Shown: positions 1 to 9,927, numbered from the stretch's first letter. The stretch: 37,472 bases of DNA from Deltaproteobacteria bacterium (GCA_019309545.1 JAFDGA010000021.1:1-37472); one strand, 5' to 3'. A program made the numbers and translations. The notes: a model not told the origin generated them from the sequence alone.

Positions 1-591
1 CACTGGATCGGCATTGATATTACTCATCTGGCCATTACGCTGATCAAGAAAAGGTTGCAGGATACCTTTGGCCCCGAGCTAAGTCCTTACGAAGAAATCG
101 GCGCGCCGGAAGATTACCCCAGCGCCGAGGCCTTGGCGACTCTCAACCGCCATCAGTTTGAGTGGTGGGCCCTGGGCCTGGTGGAGGCGCGGCCGGCCCA
201 GGATAAACGCAAAGGCGCCGACACCGGCATCGATGGCATTATCTATTTTTTCGACGATAACAGCGGCCAGGCCAAAAAAATAGTGGTCCAGGTAAAAAGC
301 GGCAATGTCACGGTCAGCCAGTTACGTGATTTAAAAGGAGTAATGGAGCGTGAAAAAGCGGCTATCGGGGTCTTTATTACCTTAAAGGAACCGACCAAGC
401 CGATGCTAGGGGAAGCCGCGGCCGCCGGATTTTATGAGCCGGAGTACTTCCCCGGACACCAGTACCCCCGGCTGCAAATTCTCAGTATTACCGATTTGCT
501 CTTTAAAAAGGCCCAGCGTCAACCTAAAGGTTCAGACAAACAGAAGCAGAATCCTATAACTTGGGATGATAATGCTGACGAAGCATACTGA
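1..591 (+). CDS. DNA methyltransferase with Mrr-like nuclease domain, C-terminal part
   Basis: The frame is open from base 1, so the gene begins outside the window and 196 residues are visible. The first residues (HWIGIDITHLAITLIKKRL) match the end of the catalytic domain of beta-class N6/N4 DNA methyltransferases. They are followed by a PD-(D/E)xK-like domain of the Mrr type: GADTGIDGIIYFF supplies the acidic residue and, after a short strand, IVVQVKSG supplies a Q-x-K pair. A charged tail ends the protein. Such proteins occur in restriction-modification or phage-defence loci and would methylate specific DNA sites; the nuclease part could make the protein a single-chain R-M enzyme or a modification-dependent nuclease. 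The SAM-binding and catalytic motifs are not visible, so activity cannot be judged. There is no partner gene downstream; lysS follows after a 273-bp gap. Confidence 0.8.
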   Translation, partial: HWIGIDITHLAITLIKKRLQDTFGPELSPYEEIGAPEDYPSAEALATLNRHQFEWWALGLVEARPAQDKRKGADTGIDGIIYFFDDNSGQAKKIVVQVKSGNVTVSQLRDLKGVMEREKAAIGVFITLKEPTKPMLGEAAAAGFYEPEYFPGHQYPRLQILSITDLLFKKAQRQPKGSDKQKQNPITWDDNADEAY

Positions 592-651
592 TCTGATTGG
601 CTAGAGGGAAATAGTTCGCCTGTTAACATAAATGGGCTTCAGACTTTGCAC

Positions 652-680
652 TTGACTATATGGGGATGATATTCTAAATT
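652..680 (+). promoter_or_regulatory. Candidate sigma70 promoter of the lysS-lol-bam run
   Basis: TTGACT at 652-657 and TAAATT at 675-680 are separated by 17 bases. This is the best -35/-10 pair in the 273-bp gap before lysS. It would give a leader of about 180 nt containing two 10-bp palindromes (798-807 and 845-854). The -10 matches the consensus at only 4 of 6 positions. Confidence 0.4.
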
Positions 681-864
681 TGTGAAGTTAAAACCAATCC
701 CAAAAGTAAACTGGCTACTTAGCCCCGGAAGGCCGATGCTAGGGAAACGGTGGTTAATTCGGTTATGGTCGCCTCCACGCCAGGGTTCTGGTAGGCGGGC
801 TGCAGCCGGGGTTTGAATAGATAACTCGGGAGGAGGAGTTGCCAGGCAGCTGCCGGGAACATTA

Positions 865-2346
865 ATGAAGGAAGAATCCAAACTTATCCACCAGCGCCGC
901 CTAAAGCTGGCGGAATTGCGGGCGGCGGGAATAGAACCATATGCCAATACCTTCAGACCGACCCAACGCACTACTGATATCATTGCCCAGTATGGTCACC
1001 TGGGAGATGACGAGCTGGCTCACCTGAACCAGACCTTTAAAATGGCCGGTCGGCTGATCCTGATGCGGCAGTTCGGCAAGGCCAGTTTCTGCCACTTTCA
1101 GGATAACACCGGACGTCTGCAGGCTTATGTCCAACGCGACGTCGTGGGGGCTGAAGCTTATTCCCTGTTCAAGCGTCTGGATCTGGGGGATATCCTGGGA
1201 TTGGAAGGGCGGCTGTTTCGCACCCGCACCCAGGAACTGACGCTCTCGGTGCAAAACTTCACCCTGCTTACCAAGGCCATCCGGCCCTTGCCGGAAAAAT
1301 ATCATGGACTGGGCGATGTCGAGCTGCGCTACCGGCAGCGCTATTTGGACCTGATGGTTAATCCCGCGGTCAAGGAAATCTTCCGCAAACGGTCGGCGAT
1401 AATCCGGCAGTTGCGGGAATTTCTGGAGGAACGGGGCTTTCTGGAAGTAGAGACCCCGATGATGCAGCCCATCCCGGGGGGGGCCACGGCCCGGCCCTTT
1501 CAGACCTACCATAATGTCTTGGACCTGCCCTTGTTCTTACGGATCGCCCCGGAGCTCTACCTCAAGCGTCTGCTGGTGGGGGGAATTGATCGGGTCTATG
1601 AAATCAATCGCAATTTTCGCAATGAAGGCATCTCCACCCAGCACAATCCCGAATTTACCATGCTGGAATTTTATCAGGCCTACGCCACTTATGAAGACCT
1701 GATGGCCCTGACCGAGACCATGATCAGCGCCGTGGCCCAGGCGGTGCTGGGCGCTTTAACCTTTGATTATCAGGGTGATCAGATTGATCTTACCCCTCCC
1801 TGGCGGCGTCTCGACCTGCGGCAATCGCTGACCGAGGTGGGGGGCATCCCGGCGGCAGTGGTGCAGGATAAGCAGGCCCTGATCGCCCTGGCCCAGGAGC
1901 ATGGGGTGGTGCTGCGTCCCGGTGAGGGCTATGGCCGGGCGCTGGCCAAACTGTTCGACCTGAAAGTGGAGGGCCGGCTCCTCCAGCCTACTTTTATTGT
2001 GGGATATCCGATTGAAATTTCTCCTCTGTCGCGGCGCAATGAAACCGATCCCGAAGTGGCCGACCGCTTTGAGCTGTTTATTGCCGGGCGGGAAATGGCC
2101 AATGGCTTTTCGGAGCTAAATGACCCGGAGGATCAGCGCCAGCGCTTTCTGAAACAGGTGGCGGCCCGGGAAGCGGGCAACGAAGAGGCCCATTATATGG
2201 ATGAGGACTTTCTCCGGGCCCTGGAATATGGCATGCCCCCGGCAGCCGGGGAGGGGGTCGGCATTGACCGGTTGGTAATGTTGTTGACCAACTCGGCTTC
2301 GATCCGGGAAGTGATTCTCTTCCCTTTACTCCGCCCAGAGGGGTAA
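865..2346 (+). CDS. lysS: Lysyl-tRNA synthetase, class II
   Basis: A 493-residue class II lysyl-tRNA synthetase, close to the usual bacterial length, which charges tRNA-Lys in the cytoplasm using ATP. The N-terminal part (about 55-155) is the OB-fold anticodon-binding domain. The catalytic domain shows motif 1 around [21 protein letters not shown], motif 2 around [20 protein letters not shown] and motif 3 in [13 protein letters not shown]. The ATG at 865 is chosen because the following [19 protein letters not shown] is the standard LysS N-terminus. No strong Shine-Dalgarno sits at normal spacing; a GGAGGAGG lies about 30 bases upstream. It ends 8 bases before the LolC/E gene, so the two are probably cotranscribed. 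A tRNA-Lys gene lies at the far end of the window but is not linked. Confidence 0.97.
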   Translation: MKEESKLIHQRRLKLAELRAAGIEPYANTFRPTQRTTDIIAQYGHLGDDELAHLNQTFKMAGRLILMRQFGKASFCHFQDNTGRLQAYVQRDVVGAEAYSLFKRLDLGDILGLEGRLFRTRTQELTLSVQNFTLLTKAIRPLPEKYHGLGDVELRYRQRYLDLMVNPAVKEIFRKRSAIIRQLREFLEERGFLEVETPMMQPIPGGATARPFQTYHNVLDLPLFLRIAPELYLKRLLVGGIDRVYEINRNFRNEGISTQHNPEFTMLEFYQAYATYEDLMALTETMISAVAQAVLGALTFDYQGDQIDLTPPWRRLDLRQSLTEVGGIPAAVVQDKQALIALAQEHGVVLRPGEGYGRALAKLFDLKVEGRLLQPTFIVGYPIEISPLSRRNETDPEVADRFELFIAGREMANGFSELNDPEDQRQRFLKQVAAREAGNEEAHYMDEDFLRALEYGMPPAAGEGVGIDRLVMLLTNSASIREVILFPLLRPEG

Positions 2347-2354
2347 CCGCAGCA

Positions 2355-3584
2355 ATGTTTTTTGAACGCTTCGTGGCTCTGCGTTACTTAAAGGCCAAAC
2401 GCAAGCAGACCTTTATTTCCCTGATCACCTTTATCTCGATTGCCGGGGTAATGGTGGGGGTCATGGCCCTGATCGTGGTCATCGGGGTGATGACCGGCTT
2501 TGATCATGACCTGAAAAAGAAGATCCTCAGCGTTAATCCTCATATCATCCTCCTGCAGCAAGGTTCCAGCATCATTGATTATGACCGGGTCGCAAGCCAG
2601 GTCCAGTCTATCCCCGGAGTGGTCTCGGCCCAGCCGTTTATTTACACTCAGGTGATGTTTTCCGGACCGAGGAATATTTCCGGGGGCATCCTGCGCGGGA
2701 TATCTCTGGAGCTGATCGGCCGGGGGGGACCGCAGACTTTGGAGGTGCAGGAAGGGAATTTTCAGACCTTGGCCATTGCTGCCGCCGGCGATCTACCCGT
2801 CATTGCTCTCGGCAATCAGTTGGCCCAGAACCTTGGGGTTTCGGTAGGTACCCCACTTAAGATTATCTCGCCGCTGGGGACCCTGACTCCCATGGGAAGG
2901 GTGCCGCGGGCAAAAAGATTCCGGGTAGGGGCGATCTTTCATTCCGGCATGTTCGAATTCGATTCTACCCTGGCCTATGCCAGCATCCCCGCCGTGCAGG
3001 AATTCCTGGGAATGAGTGACCAAGTGACTGGTATCGAGATCCGGGTGGGGGATATTTACAATGCCGGAAAGCTGGCCGCACTCATTCAAGCAAAGTTGGG
3101 ACCGCCCTATTTTACCCGGGATTGGATGCAGACCAACCGAAGCCTGTTTTCCGCCCTGAAGCTGGAAAAGATCGCCATGTTCATCATTCTGACGTTAATT
3201 GTCCTGGTGGCCGCCTTCAACATTGCCAGCACCCTGATCATGATCGTTATGGAAAAGACCAAGGATATTGCCATCCTTAAATCTATGGGGGCCACCAAAC
3301 AGAGCATCATGCGGATTTTTATGCTGGAAGGACTGATTATCGGGGTGGTCGGCACTGTTTTAGGGCTGATTTTGGGTTTTGGGCTCTGCGCCCTGCTGCG
3401 GCGTTATGAATTTATCAAGCTGCCCAGCGACGTTTATTATATTTCAACCTTGCCGGTGAAACTGCAGGGCTGGGATGTGGCCTGGATTACCGGCGCGGCC
3501 CTGCTCATCAGTTTTTTAGCTACTCTCTACCCGTCCTGGCAAGCCTCGCGCCTGGATCCGGTGGAAGCCATCCGTTATGAGTGA
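2355..3584 (+). CDS. lolC: Lipoprotein-releasing ABC transporter permease LolC/LolE
   Basis: A 409-residue inner-membrane permease of the LolC/E family. It opens with FERFVALRYLKAKRKQTFIS followed by a first membrane helix (about 22-48), then a periplasmic MacB-type core domain (about 50-265), then a FtsX-type block of three helices (about 273-297, 320-345 and 373-393). The cytoplasmic ILKSMGATKQSIMRIFMLEG segment is the coupling region that contacts the ATPase. With LolD it extracts mature lipoproteins from the inner membrane and passes them to LolA for transport to the outer membrane. Only one permease gene is present, so it may act as a homodimer (LolF-like) or pair with a copy elsewhere; LolC and LolE cannot be told apart here. 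It lies between lysS (8-bp gap) and lolD (24-bp gap). Confidence 0.93.
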   Translation: MFFERFVALRYLKAKRKQTFISLITFISIAGVMVGVMALIVVIGVMTGFDHDLKKKILSVNPHIILLQQGSSIIDYDRVASQVQSIPGVVSAQPFIYTQVMFSGPRNISGGILRGISLELIGRGGPQTLEVQEGNFQTLAIAAAGDLPVIALGNQLAQNLGVSVGTPLKIISPLGTLTPMGRVPRAKRFRVGAIFHSGMFEFDSTLAYASIPAVQEFLGMSDQVTGIEIRVGDIYNAGKLAALIQAKLGPPYFTRDWMQTNRSLFSALKLEKIAMFIILTLIVLVAAFNIASTLIMIVMEKTKDIAILKSMGATKQSIMRIFMLEGLIIGVVGTVLGLILGFGLCALLRRYEFIKLPSDVYYISTLPVKLQGWDVAWITGAALLISFLATLYPSWQASRLDPVEAIRYE

Positions 3585-3608
3585 CACCTGGGACTGGAAA
3601 TTTAACTG

Positions 3609-4301
3609 ATGATCCAGATACGTAAGTTGGTCAAGACCTATATGGCCAACGGCAATCGGGTGGAGGTGCTAAGAGGCATCGATCTGGACATCGCGCGGGG
3701 CGACAGCCTGGCCATTGTCGGGGCCTCCGGGGTAGGCAAATCAACCTTGCTCCATATTCTGGGGACCTTGGATCGTCCTACCGCCGGACAGGTGTTGTGG
3801 GAAGGGGAGGAAATTTTTAACCTGGACGACCAGCAACTTGCTGAGTTTCGCAATCGTAGAGTGGGGTTTGTGTTCCAGTTCCATCACCTGCTGCCTGAAT
3901 TTAATGCCCTGGAAAATGTCATGTTGCCTGTGCTGATTGCCCGTCGGCCCCGTTCCGAGGCCCAGGACCGGGCAGAAGCCATACTGGTCCAGGTCGGGCT
4001 GAAAGAACGGCTGCATCACCGCATCGGTGCCCTGTCCGGGGGTGAACAACAACGGGTAGCAGTGGCCCGGGCCTTGGTCCTGGAACCTGAGGTGCTCCTG
4101 GCCGATGAACCCACCGGTAATCTTGATCCTCGTATCGGGGAGCAGGTCCATGAACTGCTGCTCAACTTGAACCGAGAAAAAGGGGTAACCACTGTCATCG
4201 TAACTCACAATCTGGGCCTGGCTAAGCGTTTGAACCGGCATATCACCCTGATTGATGGTAAAGCCGTGTTCCTGCGCCAGCCTGGGAGCGGAGGAGAATA
4301 A
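3609..4301 (+). CDS. lolD: Lipoprotein-releasing ABC transporter ATPase LolD
   Basis: A 230-residue ABC ATPase of the MacB/LolD group. Visible motifs are Walker [10 protein letters not shown] (about 38-46), the Q-loop region [19 protein letters not shown], the signature [15 protein letters not shown], Walker [13 protein letters not shown], and the switch histidine in VIVTHN. It powers lipoprotein release by the LolC/E permease encoded just upstream. The ATG at 3609 gives the standard N-terminus [11 protein letters not shown]. The stop is 2 bases before the GTG of bamA, so translation of the two is probably coupled. Confidence 0.96.
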   Translation: MIQIRKLVKTYMANGNRVEVLRGIDLDIARGDSLAIVGASGVGKSTLLHILGTLDRPTAGQVLWEGEEIFNLDDQQLAEFRNRRVGFVFQFHHLLPEFNALENVMLPVLIARRPRSEAQDRAEAILVQVGLKERLHHRIGALSGGEQQRVAVARALVLEPEVLLADEPTGNLDPRIGEQVHELLLNLNREKGVTTVIVTHNLGLAKRLNRHITLIDGKAVFLRQPGSGGE

Positions 4302-4303
4302 GG

Positions 4304-6952
4304 GTGGGGAACAGACTATGGTCATCGATCCTGGTGCTCTTCGGGCTGGTCTACCTGGCTGGGACCAGCGCCGCTCAGGAATTGGTCTTCAAAAAAGTAG
4401 CAGTTTTTCCCTTTAGCGTCATGAGCAAAGAACCGCTGGAACATCTGGGGGGAAAAATTCAGGCAACCATTCAGGATTATCTACTTAAAGAGGGTTTCAA
4501 TCTGGTGTCCTCCGAGGATTTGAACCGAGAACTGGCACAGTTAAGGGAACCGCTGACCAATGCCCGAGCGGTGGAACTTGGCCGAAAATTAGGGGCCGAT
4601 CTGGTTATCAGTGGGTCCATGATCAAAATCGGGCCGACTCTGGCCCTTAAAGCTCAGCTCACCGATCTTACCGGCAAAATCACCCCTGCTACCTTAACCG
4701 CCGAGAGTGTCGGTTTAGGCACGCTTGATCAGTTGAGTACTAAGCTGGCTCAGGAAGCCAGTTTTAAGATTCTCGGACAAGAGCGCATCTTTCGCATCGA
4801 AGTTAAGGGTAACCGTCGGGTAGAAAAAGACGCCATCCTGGCTATCATTCAATCCCGTGAGGGTGATCTGATTTCTCCGGCCAAACTTCGGGACGATCTA
4901 AAGGCAGTTTACAAGTTGGGTTACTTTACCGACGTCAAAATCGATGTTTCCGACAGCCCCGAGGGTCAGATAGTAACTTTTGTGGTAGATGAAAAGCCGG
5001 CTATTCGGGAGATTTTTATCGAAGGCAATCGTAAGATCAAAGATAAAAAGATTATGGAAGCCCTGGACATCAAGCTTTATTCCGTAGCGTCGGATGCCGC
5101 GATCCTGGAAAACATCGATAAAGTCAAAGGCATATATCGCGAAAAAGGCTATTACGAGGCTCAGGTCAAATACCGGCTGGAACCCATCAGCAAAGAAGAA
5201 GTCAATCTGGTCCTGGAGATTGAGGAGGGACCGAAATTATATATTGATGAGATCAGCTTTGAGGGCAATCGGGCCTTTAAAGACAAAAAGCTTAGAAAGT
5301 TGATGGAGACCAAAGAAAAGAGTCTGCTCACCTTTATTACCGGAGCCGGAATTTTAAATCGGGATACCCTGGAACGGGATGCGGAAAAAATTGCGGCTTT
5401 TTACTACAATCACGGCTATATTAAGGCCCGGGTAGGTGAACCAAGGATTGATATTCAACGGAACAAGATTAACATCACCATTCCCATTGAAGAAGGGGCG
5501 CAATATAAAGTAGGGCAGGTTGATTTTCAGGGTGATCTTTTGGAACCGCCGGAAAAATTAAAGGAATTACTTTCTATTACCAAAGAGGATATTTATAGCC
5601 GAGAAGTTATTCAAACAGATCTTACTAATCTAGGGGATTTTTATGCTGACCATGGCTATGCTAATGCTAATATTGCCCCCTTATTAAAAGAGAACGACCT
5701 TGACCTTACGGTAGACGTCATTTTTGATATCCATAAAGGAGAAAAGATTTATTTTGAGCGTATCGAGATCTCTGGTAATACCAGAACCCGGGATAAAGTC
5801 ATCCGACGCGAATTACGGGTCTATGAGCAGGAACTTTTTTCTGCCACCAATATCAAGCGTAGCATCCAGAATCTGCGCCGCCTGGAATTTTTTGAGGATG
5901 TTAATTTCAGTACTAGCCCGGGTAGCAGTGCTGATAAAATGAACCTGAAGATCGCGATAAAGGAACGGCCTACTGGGACTTTTGGGATTGGCGCGGGCTA
6001 TAGCACTCAGGACCGGGTAGTTGGTATGATTGAGATCTCTCAGGCCAATCTCTTTGGCCGGGGCCAAAAACTCAAAGCCCAGGGCTTATTGGGTGCTATT
6101 TCTCACCGTTTCCGACTGAGTTTTGAGGAACCTTATCTGCTGGACCGACCTTTAAGCTTGGGACTGGATGCCTATAACTGGGAACGGGAATACGATGAAT
6201 ATATCCGGAAAAGTAAGGGTGGTAATATTCAACTGAGTCACCCCATGCGCTGGGAGTACACCCGCCTCTATGGGATGTACCGGTATGAAAATGTCAATCT
6301 CCGAGATCTGGACCCTTATGCCTCCCAGGTACTCCTAGAAGCAGCCACGATCCATAATACCAGTGCGGTCAGCATGACTTTTCGGAGGGATTCCCGCGAT
6401 GCCCTGTTCAATACCACGAGGGGATCGGATAACAGCATTTCAATTGAATTGGCCGGGCTCGGCGGTGATGTCGCGTATACCCGTTACGTAGGGGAATCAG
6501 GGTGGTATTTCCCGCTATTCTGGAATACGGTGGGATTAATCCATGGCCGCATAGGGTATTTGCAGAGAAACCCCTGGGGAAAATTGCCCAGTTACGAAAA
6601 GTTTTATCTGGGTGGCATTGACACCATCCGCGGCTTCAAATATGCTGAGATTAGCCCCCGGGATCCCATTACCAATGAGCGGATTGGCGGCGAAAAGTTC
6701 GTCCAATTCAACACGGAGTATCGCTTCCCGTTGTACAAGAAATTGGGTCTGATCGGCCTGGTATTTTTTGATGCCGGCAATGTTTATGCCAACAATGTCG
6801 AATACTTCAGCAGCATGCGGACCAGCGTCGGCACCGGCATCCGCTGGTATTCGCCCATGGGGCCACTGCGGGTGGAGTGGGGTTATAATATCCGTCCCAA
6901 ACCGTGGGAAAGCCACAGCAACTGGGAATTCTCGGTGGGCGGAGTGTTTTGA
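4304..6952 (+). CDS. bamA: Outer membrane protein assembly factor BamA with extra N-terminal domain
   Basis: An 882-residue BamA/Omp85 protein that folds beta-barrel proteins into the outer membrane. A signal peptide (about 1-24, ending SAA) is followed by five POTRA repeats from about residue 162 to 565 (the first begins IFRIEVKGNRRVEKDAI) and a C-terminal barrel ending in phenylalanine (FSVGGVF). The barrel contains the conserved GGIDTIRGF loop motif. Residues about 25-160 are additional to the usual BamA. They begin ELVFKKVAVFPFSVMSKE and continue with ELGRKLGADLVISGSMIKIG, resembling the TolB N-terminal/CsgG-like fold. Start: GTG at 4304, 7 bases after GAGGAG and 2 bases after lolD. The chaperone skp and lipid A genes follow, the canonical order in many proteobacteria. 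Confidence 0.96.
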   Translation: MGNRLWSSILVLFGLVYLAGTSAAQELVFKKVAVFPFSVMSKEPLEHLGGKIQATIQDYLLKEGFNLVSSEDLNRELAQLREPLTNARAVELGRKLGADLVISGSMIKIGPTLALKAQLTDLTGKITPATLTAESVGLGTLDQLSTKLAQEASFKILGQERIFRIEVKGNRRVEKDAILAIIQSREGDLISPAKLRDDLKAVYKLGYFTDVKIDVSDSPEGQIVTFVVDEKPAIREIFIEGNRKIKDKKIMEALDIKLYSVASDAAILENIDKVKGIYREKGYYEAQVKYRLEPISKEEVNLVLEIEEGPKLYIDEISFEGNRAFKDKKLRKLMETKEKSLLTFITGAGILNRDTLERDAEKIAAFYYNHGYIKARVGEPRIDIQRNKINITIPIEEGAQYKVGQVDFQGDLLEPPEKLKELLSITKEDIYSREVIQTDLTNLGDFYADHGYANANIAPLLKENDLDLTVDVIFDIHKGEKIYFERIEISGNTRTRDKVIRRELRVYEQELFSATNIKRSIQNLRRLEFFEDVNFSTSPGSSADKMNLKIAIKERPTGTFGIGAGYSTQDRVVGMIEISQANLFGRGQKLKAQGLLGAISHRFRLSFEEPYLLDRPLSLGLDAYNWEREYDEYIRKSKGGNIQLSHPMRWEYTRLYGMYRYENVNLRDLDPYASQVLLEAATIHNTSAVSMTFRRDSRDALFNTTRGSDNSISIELAGLGGDVAYTRYVGESGWYFPLFWNTVGLIHGRIGYLQRNPWGKLPSYEKFYLGGIDTIRGFKYAEISPRDPITNERIGGEKFVQFNTEYRFPLYKKLGLIGLVFFDAGNVYANNVEYFSSMRTSVGTGIRWYSPMGPLRVEWGYNIRPKPWESHSNWEFSVGGVF

Positions 6953-7093
6953 TAACGCCCGCTTGCGGAGCTTGATTTTGCGTTGGTCAGGTGAAGCCCC
7001 GGACCGATTTTGTCTGAGAAGGGTCATATCATCGATTACAGAAATTCGTCCATACAATTCCTAAAAGGAGACATTCATCATAGGAGGGAATTA

Positions 7094-7606
7094 ATGTTTA
7101 GTAAAGCAACACGCCTAGTGATGGCTCTGGTGGCCGTGTTATGGCTGTCCTCTATGACCGAGGCAGCCCCATTGAAAATTGGGGTGGTTGACTCCGGAGA
7201 CGTAGTATTTAACTCCGCGGAAGGCAGACGGGTTCAACAAATCCTGAAACGCAAGAACGAGGAGTTGAGTCGCAACCTGGAACGCCGCCAGGGCGCTCTC
7301 CGCCGGATGCTCGAAGACTATGAAAGACAGAAGGCGATCATGAAAGATGAAGCCCGTCGTCGCAAGGAAGAGGAATTATCCCGCAAGGGCGAGGAATTCC
7401 GACGGCAATGGGGGGCCTCAGAACAAGAGTTCGCCAAAGTCCGTGACCGGGAACTCAAACCGTTATTTGAAAAATTCGAGCGGGTGATCAACCAGGTGGC
7501 CCGGGAGGACGGCTATAGCTTGATTATTGACAAACGCGGGGGGGTGCTCTTCTGCGATACGGCGATAGATATCACCGATAAGGTGCGCAGCGCTTTTGGT
7601 CGCTAA
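7094..7606 (+). CDS. skp: Periplasmic chaperone Skp/OmpH
   Basis: A 170-residue OmpH/Skp-type chaperone that holds unfolded outer-membrane proteins in the periplasm for BamA. The ATG at 7094 is chosen over an in-frame upstream start because it is preceded by a strong TAGGAGGG and gives a clear signal peptide ([20 protein letters not shown], cleavage near TEAA). The mature protein begins [20 protein letters not shown], typical of the family. It continues as a long charged coiled coil (about 50-130) that forms the tentacle arms, and ends with a short beta strand ([14 protein letters not shown]). It lies between bamA and lpxD. Confidence 0.92.
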   Translation: MFSKATRLVMALVAVLWLSSMTEAAPLKIGVVDSGDVVFNSAEGRRVQQILKRKNEELSRNLERRQGALRRMLEDYERQKAIMKDEARRRKEEELSRKGEEFRRQWGASEQEFAKVRDRELKPLFEKFERVINQVAREDGYSLIIDKRGGVLFCDTAIDITDKVRSAFGR

Positions 7607-7614
7607 GGCGGGCA

Positions 7615-8658
7615 ATGGAAAGAACACTGGGGGAATTGGCCCAACTGGTGGGTGGTGAATGTCAGGGACCACCGGAGTTGCGGCTGCGCGGCATCGCCTC
7701 TTTAGACCGGGCCGGTCCAGATGAGATTACCTTCATAACTAAGGACCGCTACGGACGACGGGCAGACCAGAGTAAGGCAGGCGCCTTTGTGGTCTCTCCC
7801 CAATGGGGCCATCTGCCGCGCCCCTTAATTATCACAGCTGATCCATATCTGGCTTATGCCAAGATTGCGGCAATATTTGCGCCTCCGCTCCGGCGCTGGC
7901 CCGGCATTAGCAACCAGGCTCATTTAGGTCAAGAGCTAATTTTAGGTCAGGAGGTTTCCATTGCGCCGCTGGTTTGGGTGGGAAACCAGGTCTCCTTGGG
8001 GAATCGGGTCACCCTGATGCCCGGCGCCGTGGTGGCCGACCGGGTCAATATTGGAGCTGATACCTTGATCTACCCCAATGTCACCATTCTTGAAGGTTGT
8101 AGTTTGGGACAACGGGTCATCGTGCATAGTGGTACAGTAATCGGCTCCGATGGCTTCGGCTTTGCCCCGGACGGCGAAGCGTTGGTCAAAATTCCACAAC
8201 TGGGCACGGTGATCATTGAAGACGATGTGGAGATCGGCGCCAACTGTACCATAGATCGCGGCGCCCTGGGAGAAACCCGCATCTGTCGGGGGGTGAAGAT
8301 CGATAATCTGGTCCAGGTGGCCCATAATGTGGTGATCGGAGAAAATACCATCGTGGTGGCCCAGGTGGGGATTTCTGGTTCGACCCGCATCGGCAAAAAC
8401 GTTCAGTTGGCGGGGCAGGTAGGCCTGGTGGGCCATATCGAGATCGGCGATCGGGTCCGGATCGGGGCCCAATCCGGGGTTACCCATTCCATCCCGGCGG
8501 GGCAGACAGTAACCGGCTCCCCGGCTCGCCCGCATGCCGAATTCCTTCGCATCATGGGGATTATGGCCCGTCTCCCCCAGCTCCACAAGACCATTAAAGA
8601 ATTAGAGAAAAAAATTGAGGCCTTGGAAAACGCTACGCCCCCGGAGTCCCACTCATGA
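7615..8658 (+). CDS. lpxD: UDP-3-O-(3-hydroxyacyl)glucosamine N-acyltransferase LpxD
   Basis: A 347-residue LpxD, which N-acylates UDP-3-O-acyl-glucosamine in the third step of lipid A synthesis using hydroxyacyl-ACP. The N-terminal uridine-binding domain (about 1-100) includes [18 protein letters not shown]. The rest is a left-handed beta helix of hexapeptide repeats (about 105-315), with the catalytic histidine in [14 protein letters not shown]. The C-terminal helix ([19 protein letters not shown]) is the ACP-binding/trimer helix. It begins 8 bases after skp, and its TGA overlaps the fabZ start (ATGA). Confidence 0.96.
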   Translation: MERTLGELAQLVGGECQGPPELRLRGIASLDRAGPDEITFITKDRYGRRADQSKAGAFVVSPQWGHLPRPLIITADPYLAYAKIAAIFAPPLRRWPGISNQAHLGQELILGQEVSIAPLVWVGNQVSLGNRVTLMPGAVVADRVNIGADTLIYPNVTILEGCSLGQRVIVHSGTVIGSDGFGFAPDGEALVKIPQLGTVIIEDDVEIGANCTIDRGALGETRICRGVKIDNLVQVAHNVVIGENTIVVAQVGISGSTRIGKNVQLAGQVGLVGHIEIGDRVRIGAQSGVTHSIPAGQTVTGSPARPHAEFLRIMGIMARLPQLHKTIKELEKKIEALENATPPESHS

Positions 8659-9113
8659 CTGTGCCCGATTCGATAGCGATAGAAGAAATAATGGGCTACT
8701 TGCCTCATCGATATCCCTTTTTATTGGTGGATCGGATTGTTTCCATAATCCCTGGGAAAAAGATCGTCGGTCTGAAGAATGTCACTCTTAACGAGCCTTT
8801 TTTCCAGGGCCATTTCCCCGGGCGTCCAGTCATGCCGGGGGTGCTGATTATCGAAGCCATGGCCCAGGTGGGAGGAGTGCTGGCTTATATGTCCACTCAG
8901 GCTCATCGCAACAACCAGCTATATTATTTTATGGGCATGGACAAGGTCCGTTTTCGAAAACCGGTAGTTCCTGGCGATCAACTCATTATGGAGCTGGAGA
9001 CACTGCGGGGGGGCAAAAGGATCTGGAAAATGCAGGGTAAGGCCTTTGTAAACGAGACTTTAGTGGCTGAAGGGGAGTTTATGGCCGCCCTGGGTCAATC
9101 TGAGGGTAGCTGA
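8655..9113 (+). CDS. fabZ: 3-hydroxyacyl-ACP dehydratase FabZ
   Basis: A 152-residue hot-dog-fold dehydratase that converts 3-hydroxyacyl-ACP to trans-2-enoyl-ACP in fatty acid elongation. The family signature is clear: [13 protein letters not shown] near the N-terminus, then [20 protein letters not shown], which carries the catalytic His and Glu. It overlaps lpxD by 4 bases and precedes lpxA by 4 bases. This placement is common because FabZ and the Lpx acyltransferases compete for the same hydroxyacyl-ACP pool. Confidence 0.97.
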   Translation: MTVPDSIAIEEIMGYLPHRYPFLLVDRIVSIIPGKKIVGLKNVTLNEPFFQGHFPGRPVMPGVLIIEAMAQVGGVLAYMSTQAHRNNQLYYFMGMDKVRFRKPVVPGDQLIMELETLRGGKRIWKMQGKAFVNETLVAEGEFMAALGQSEGS

Positions 9114-9117
9114 GCTG

Positions 9118-9927
9118 ATGCCGCATATTCATCCCACCGCCCTGGTCGATAGTAAAGCCGAACTGGCTGACAGCGTTACGGTAGGGCCCTATAGTATCAT
9201 TGCTGGCCGGGTCATCATCGGAGCTGATACCCAGATCGGCCCTCATGTGGTAATCAAGGACTTCACCACCATTGGCGCTCGGGTGTGCATCTATCAGTTT
9301 GCCTCCATCGGTGAGATACCCCAGGATCTGAAGTTCCGAGGAGAGGAGTCCAGTCTGCTGATCGGCGATGATAACGTTATCCGGGAGTTTACCACCCTGC
9401 ACCGCGGCACTGCTAATGGGGGTGGGGTAACCAGGATCGGCAACGGCAATCTTTTGATGGCCTATACTCATGTCGCCCATGATTGTCAGGTCGGCAATGG
9501 CGTCATCATGTCCAACGCCGCCACCCTGGCGGGTCATATTACGGTTGAGGATCATGCCATCCTGGGTGGTTTATCAGCTGTCCACCAGTTCTGCAAGATC
9601 GGCGCGCATGCCTTTATCGGTGGCTGTTCAGCGGTGGCCCGGGATGTCCCCCCTTATTGTATGGCGGTGGGCAACCGGGCGAAACTGGTCGGCCTGAATC
9701 TGGTCGGCCTGAAACGGGCTGGCTATGACAGCGCTTTCCTAGAGGTCCTGAAAACCGCTTATAACTTGTTGTTTCTCTCGGAACTGAATATGAAGGAGGC
9801 CATGGCCCGGGTGCGGCAAGAACTTCCTGACTTGCCTGAAATCCAAAATCTGCTCTGCTTTATTGAAACCTCGGAACGAGGTTTAGCCCCAGTAGATGTC
9901 CGAGAAAATCGGTCTCATCGCGGGTAG
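9118..9927 (+). CDS. lpxA: UDP-N-acetylglucosamine acyltransferase LpxA
   Basis: A 269-residue LpxA, the first enzyme of lipid A synthesis, which transfers a 3-hydroxyacyl group from ACP to the 3-OH of UDP-GlcNAc. The N-terminal two thirds is a left-handed beta helix beginning IHPTALVDSKAELADSVTVG. The catalytic histidine lies in THVAHDCQVGNGVIM. The C-terminal helical domain includes VGLKRAGYDSAFLEVLKTAY and LPEIQNLLCFIETSERG. It overlaps the start of lpxI by 32 bases. Confidence 0.96.
   Translation: MPHIHPTALVDSKAELADSVTVGPYSIIAGRVIIGADTQIGPHVVIKDFTTIGARVCIYQFASIGEIPQDLKFRGEESSLLIGDDNVIREFTTLHRGTANGGGVTRIGNGNLLMAYTHVAHDCQVGNGVIMSNAATLAGHITVEDHAILGGLSAVHQFCKIGAHAFIGGCSAVARDVPPYCMAVGNRAKLVGLNLVGLKRAGYDSAFLEVLKTAYNLLFLSELNMKEAMARVRQELPDLPEIQNLLCFIETSERGLAPVDVRENRSHRG

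Noticed and set aside
639-1512. Minus-strand reading frames of 114 and 203 codons opposite the lysS leader and 5' part
   Set aside because: They lie largely opposite lysS, show no family resemblance, and reflect the GC-rich third-position pattern of the real gene.
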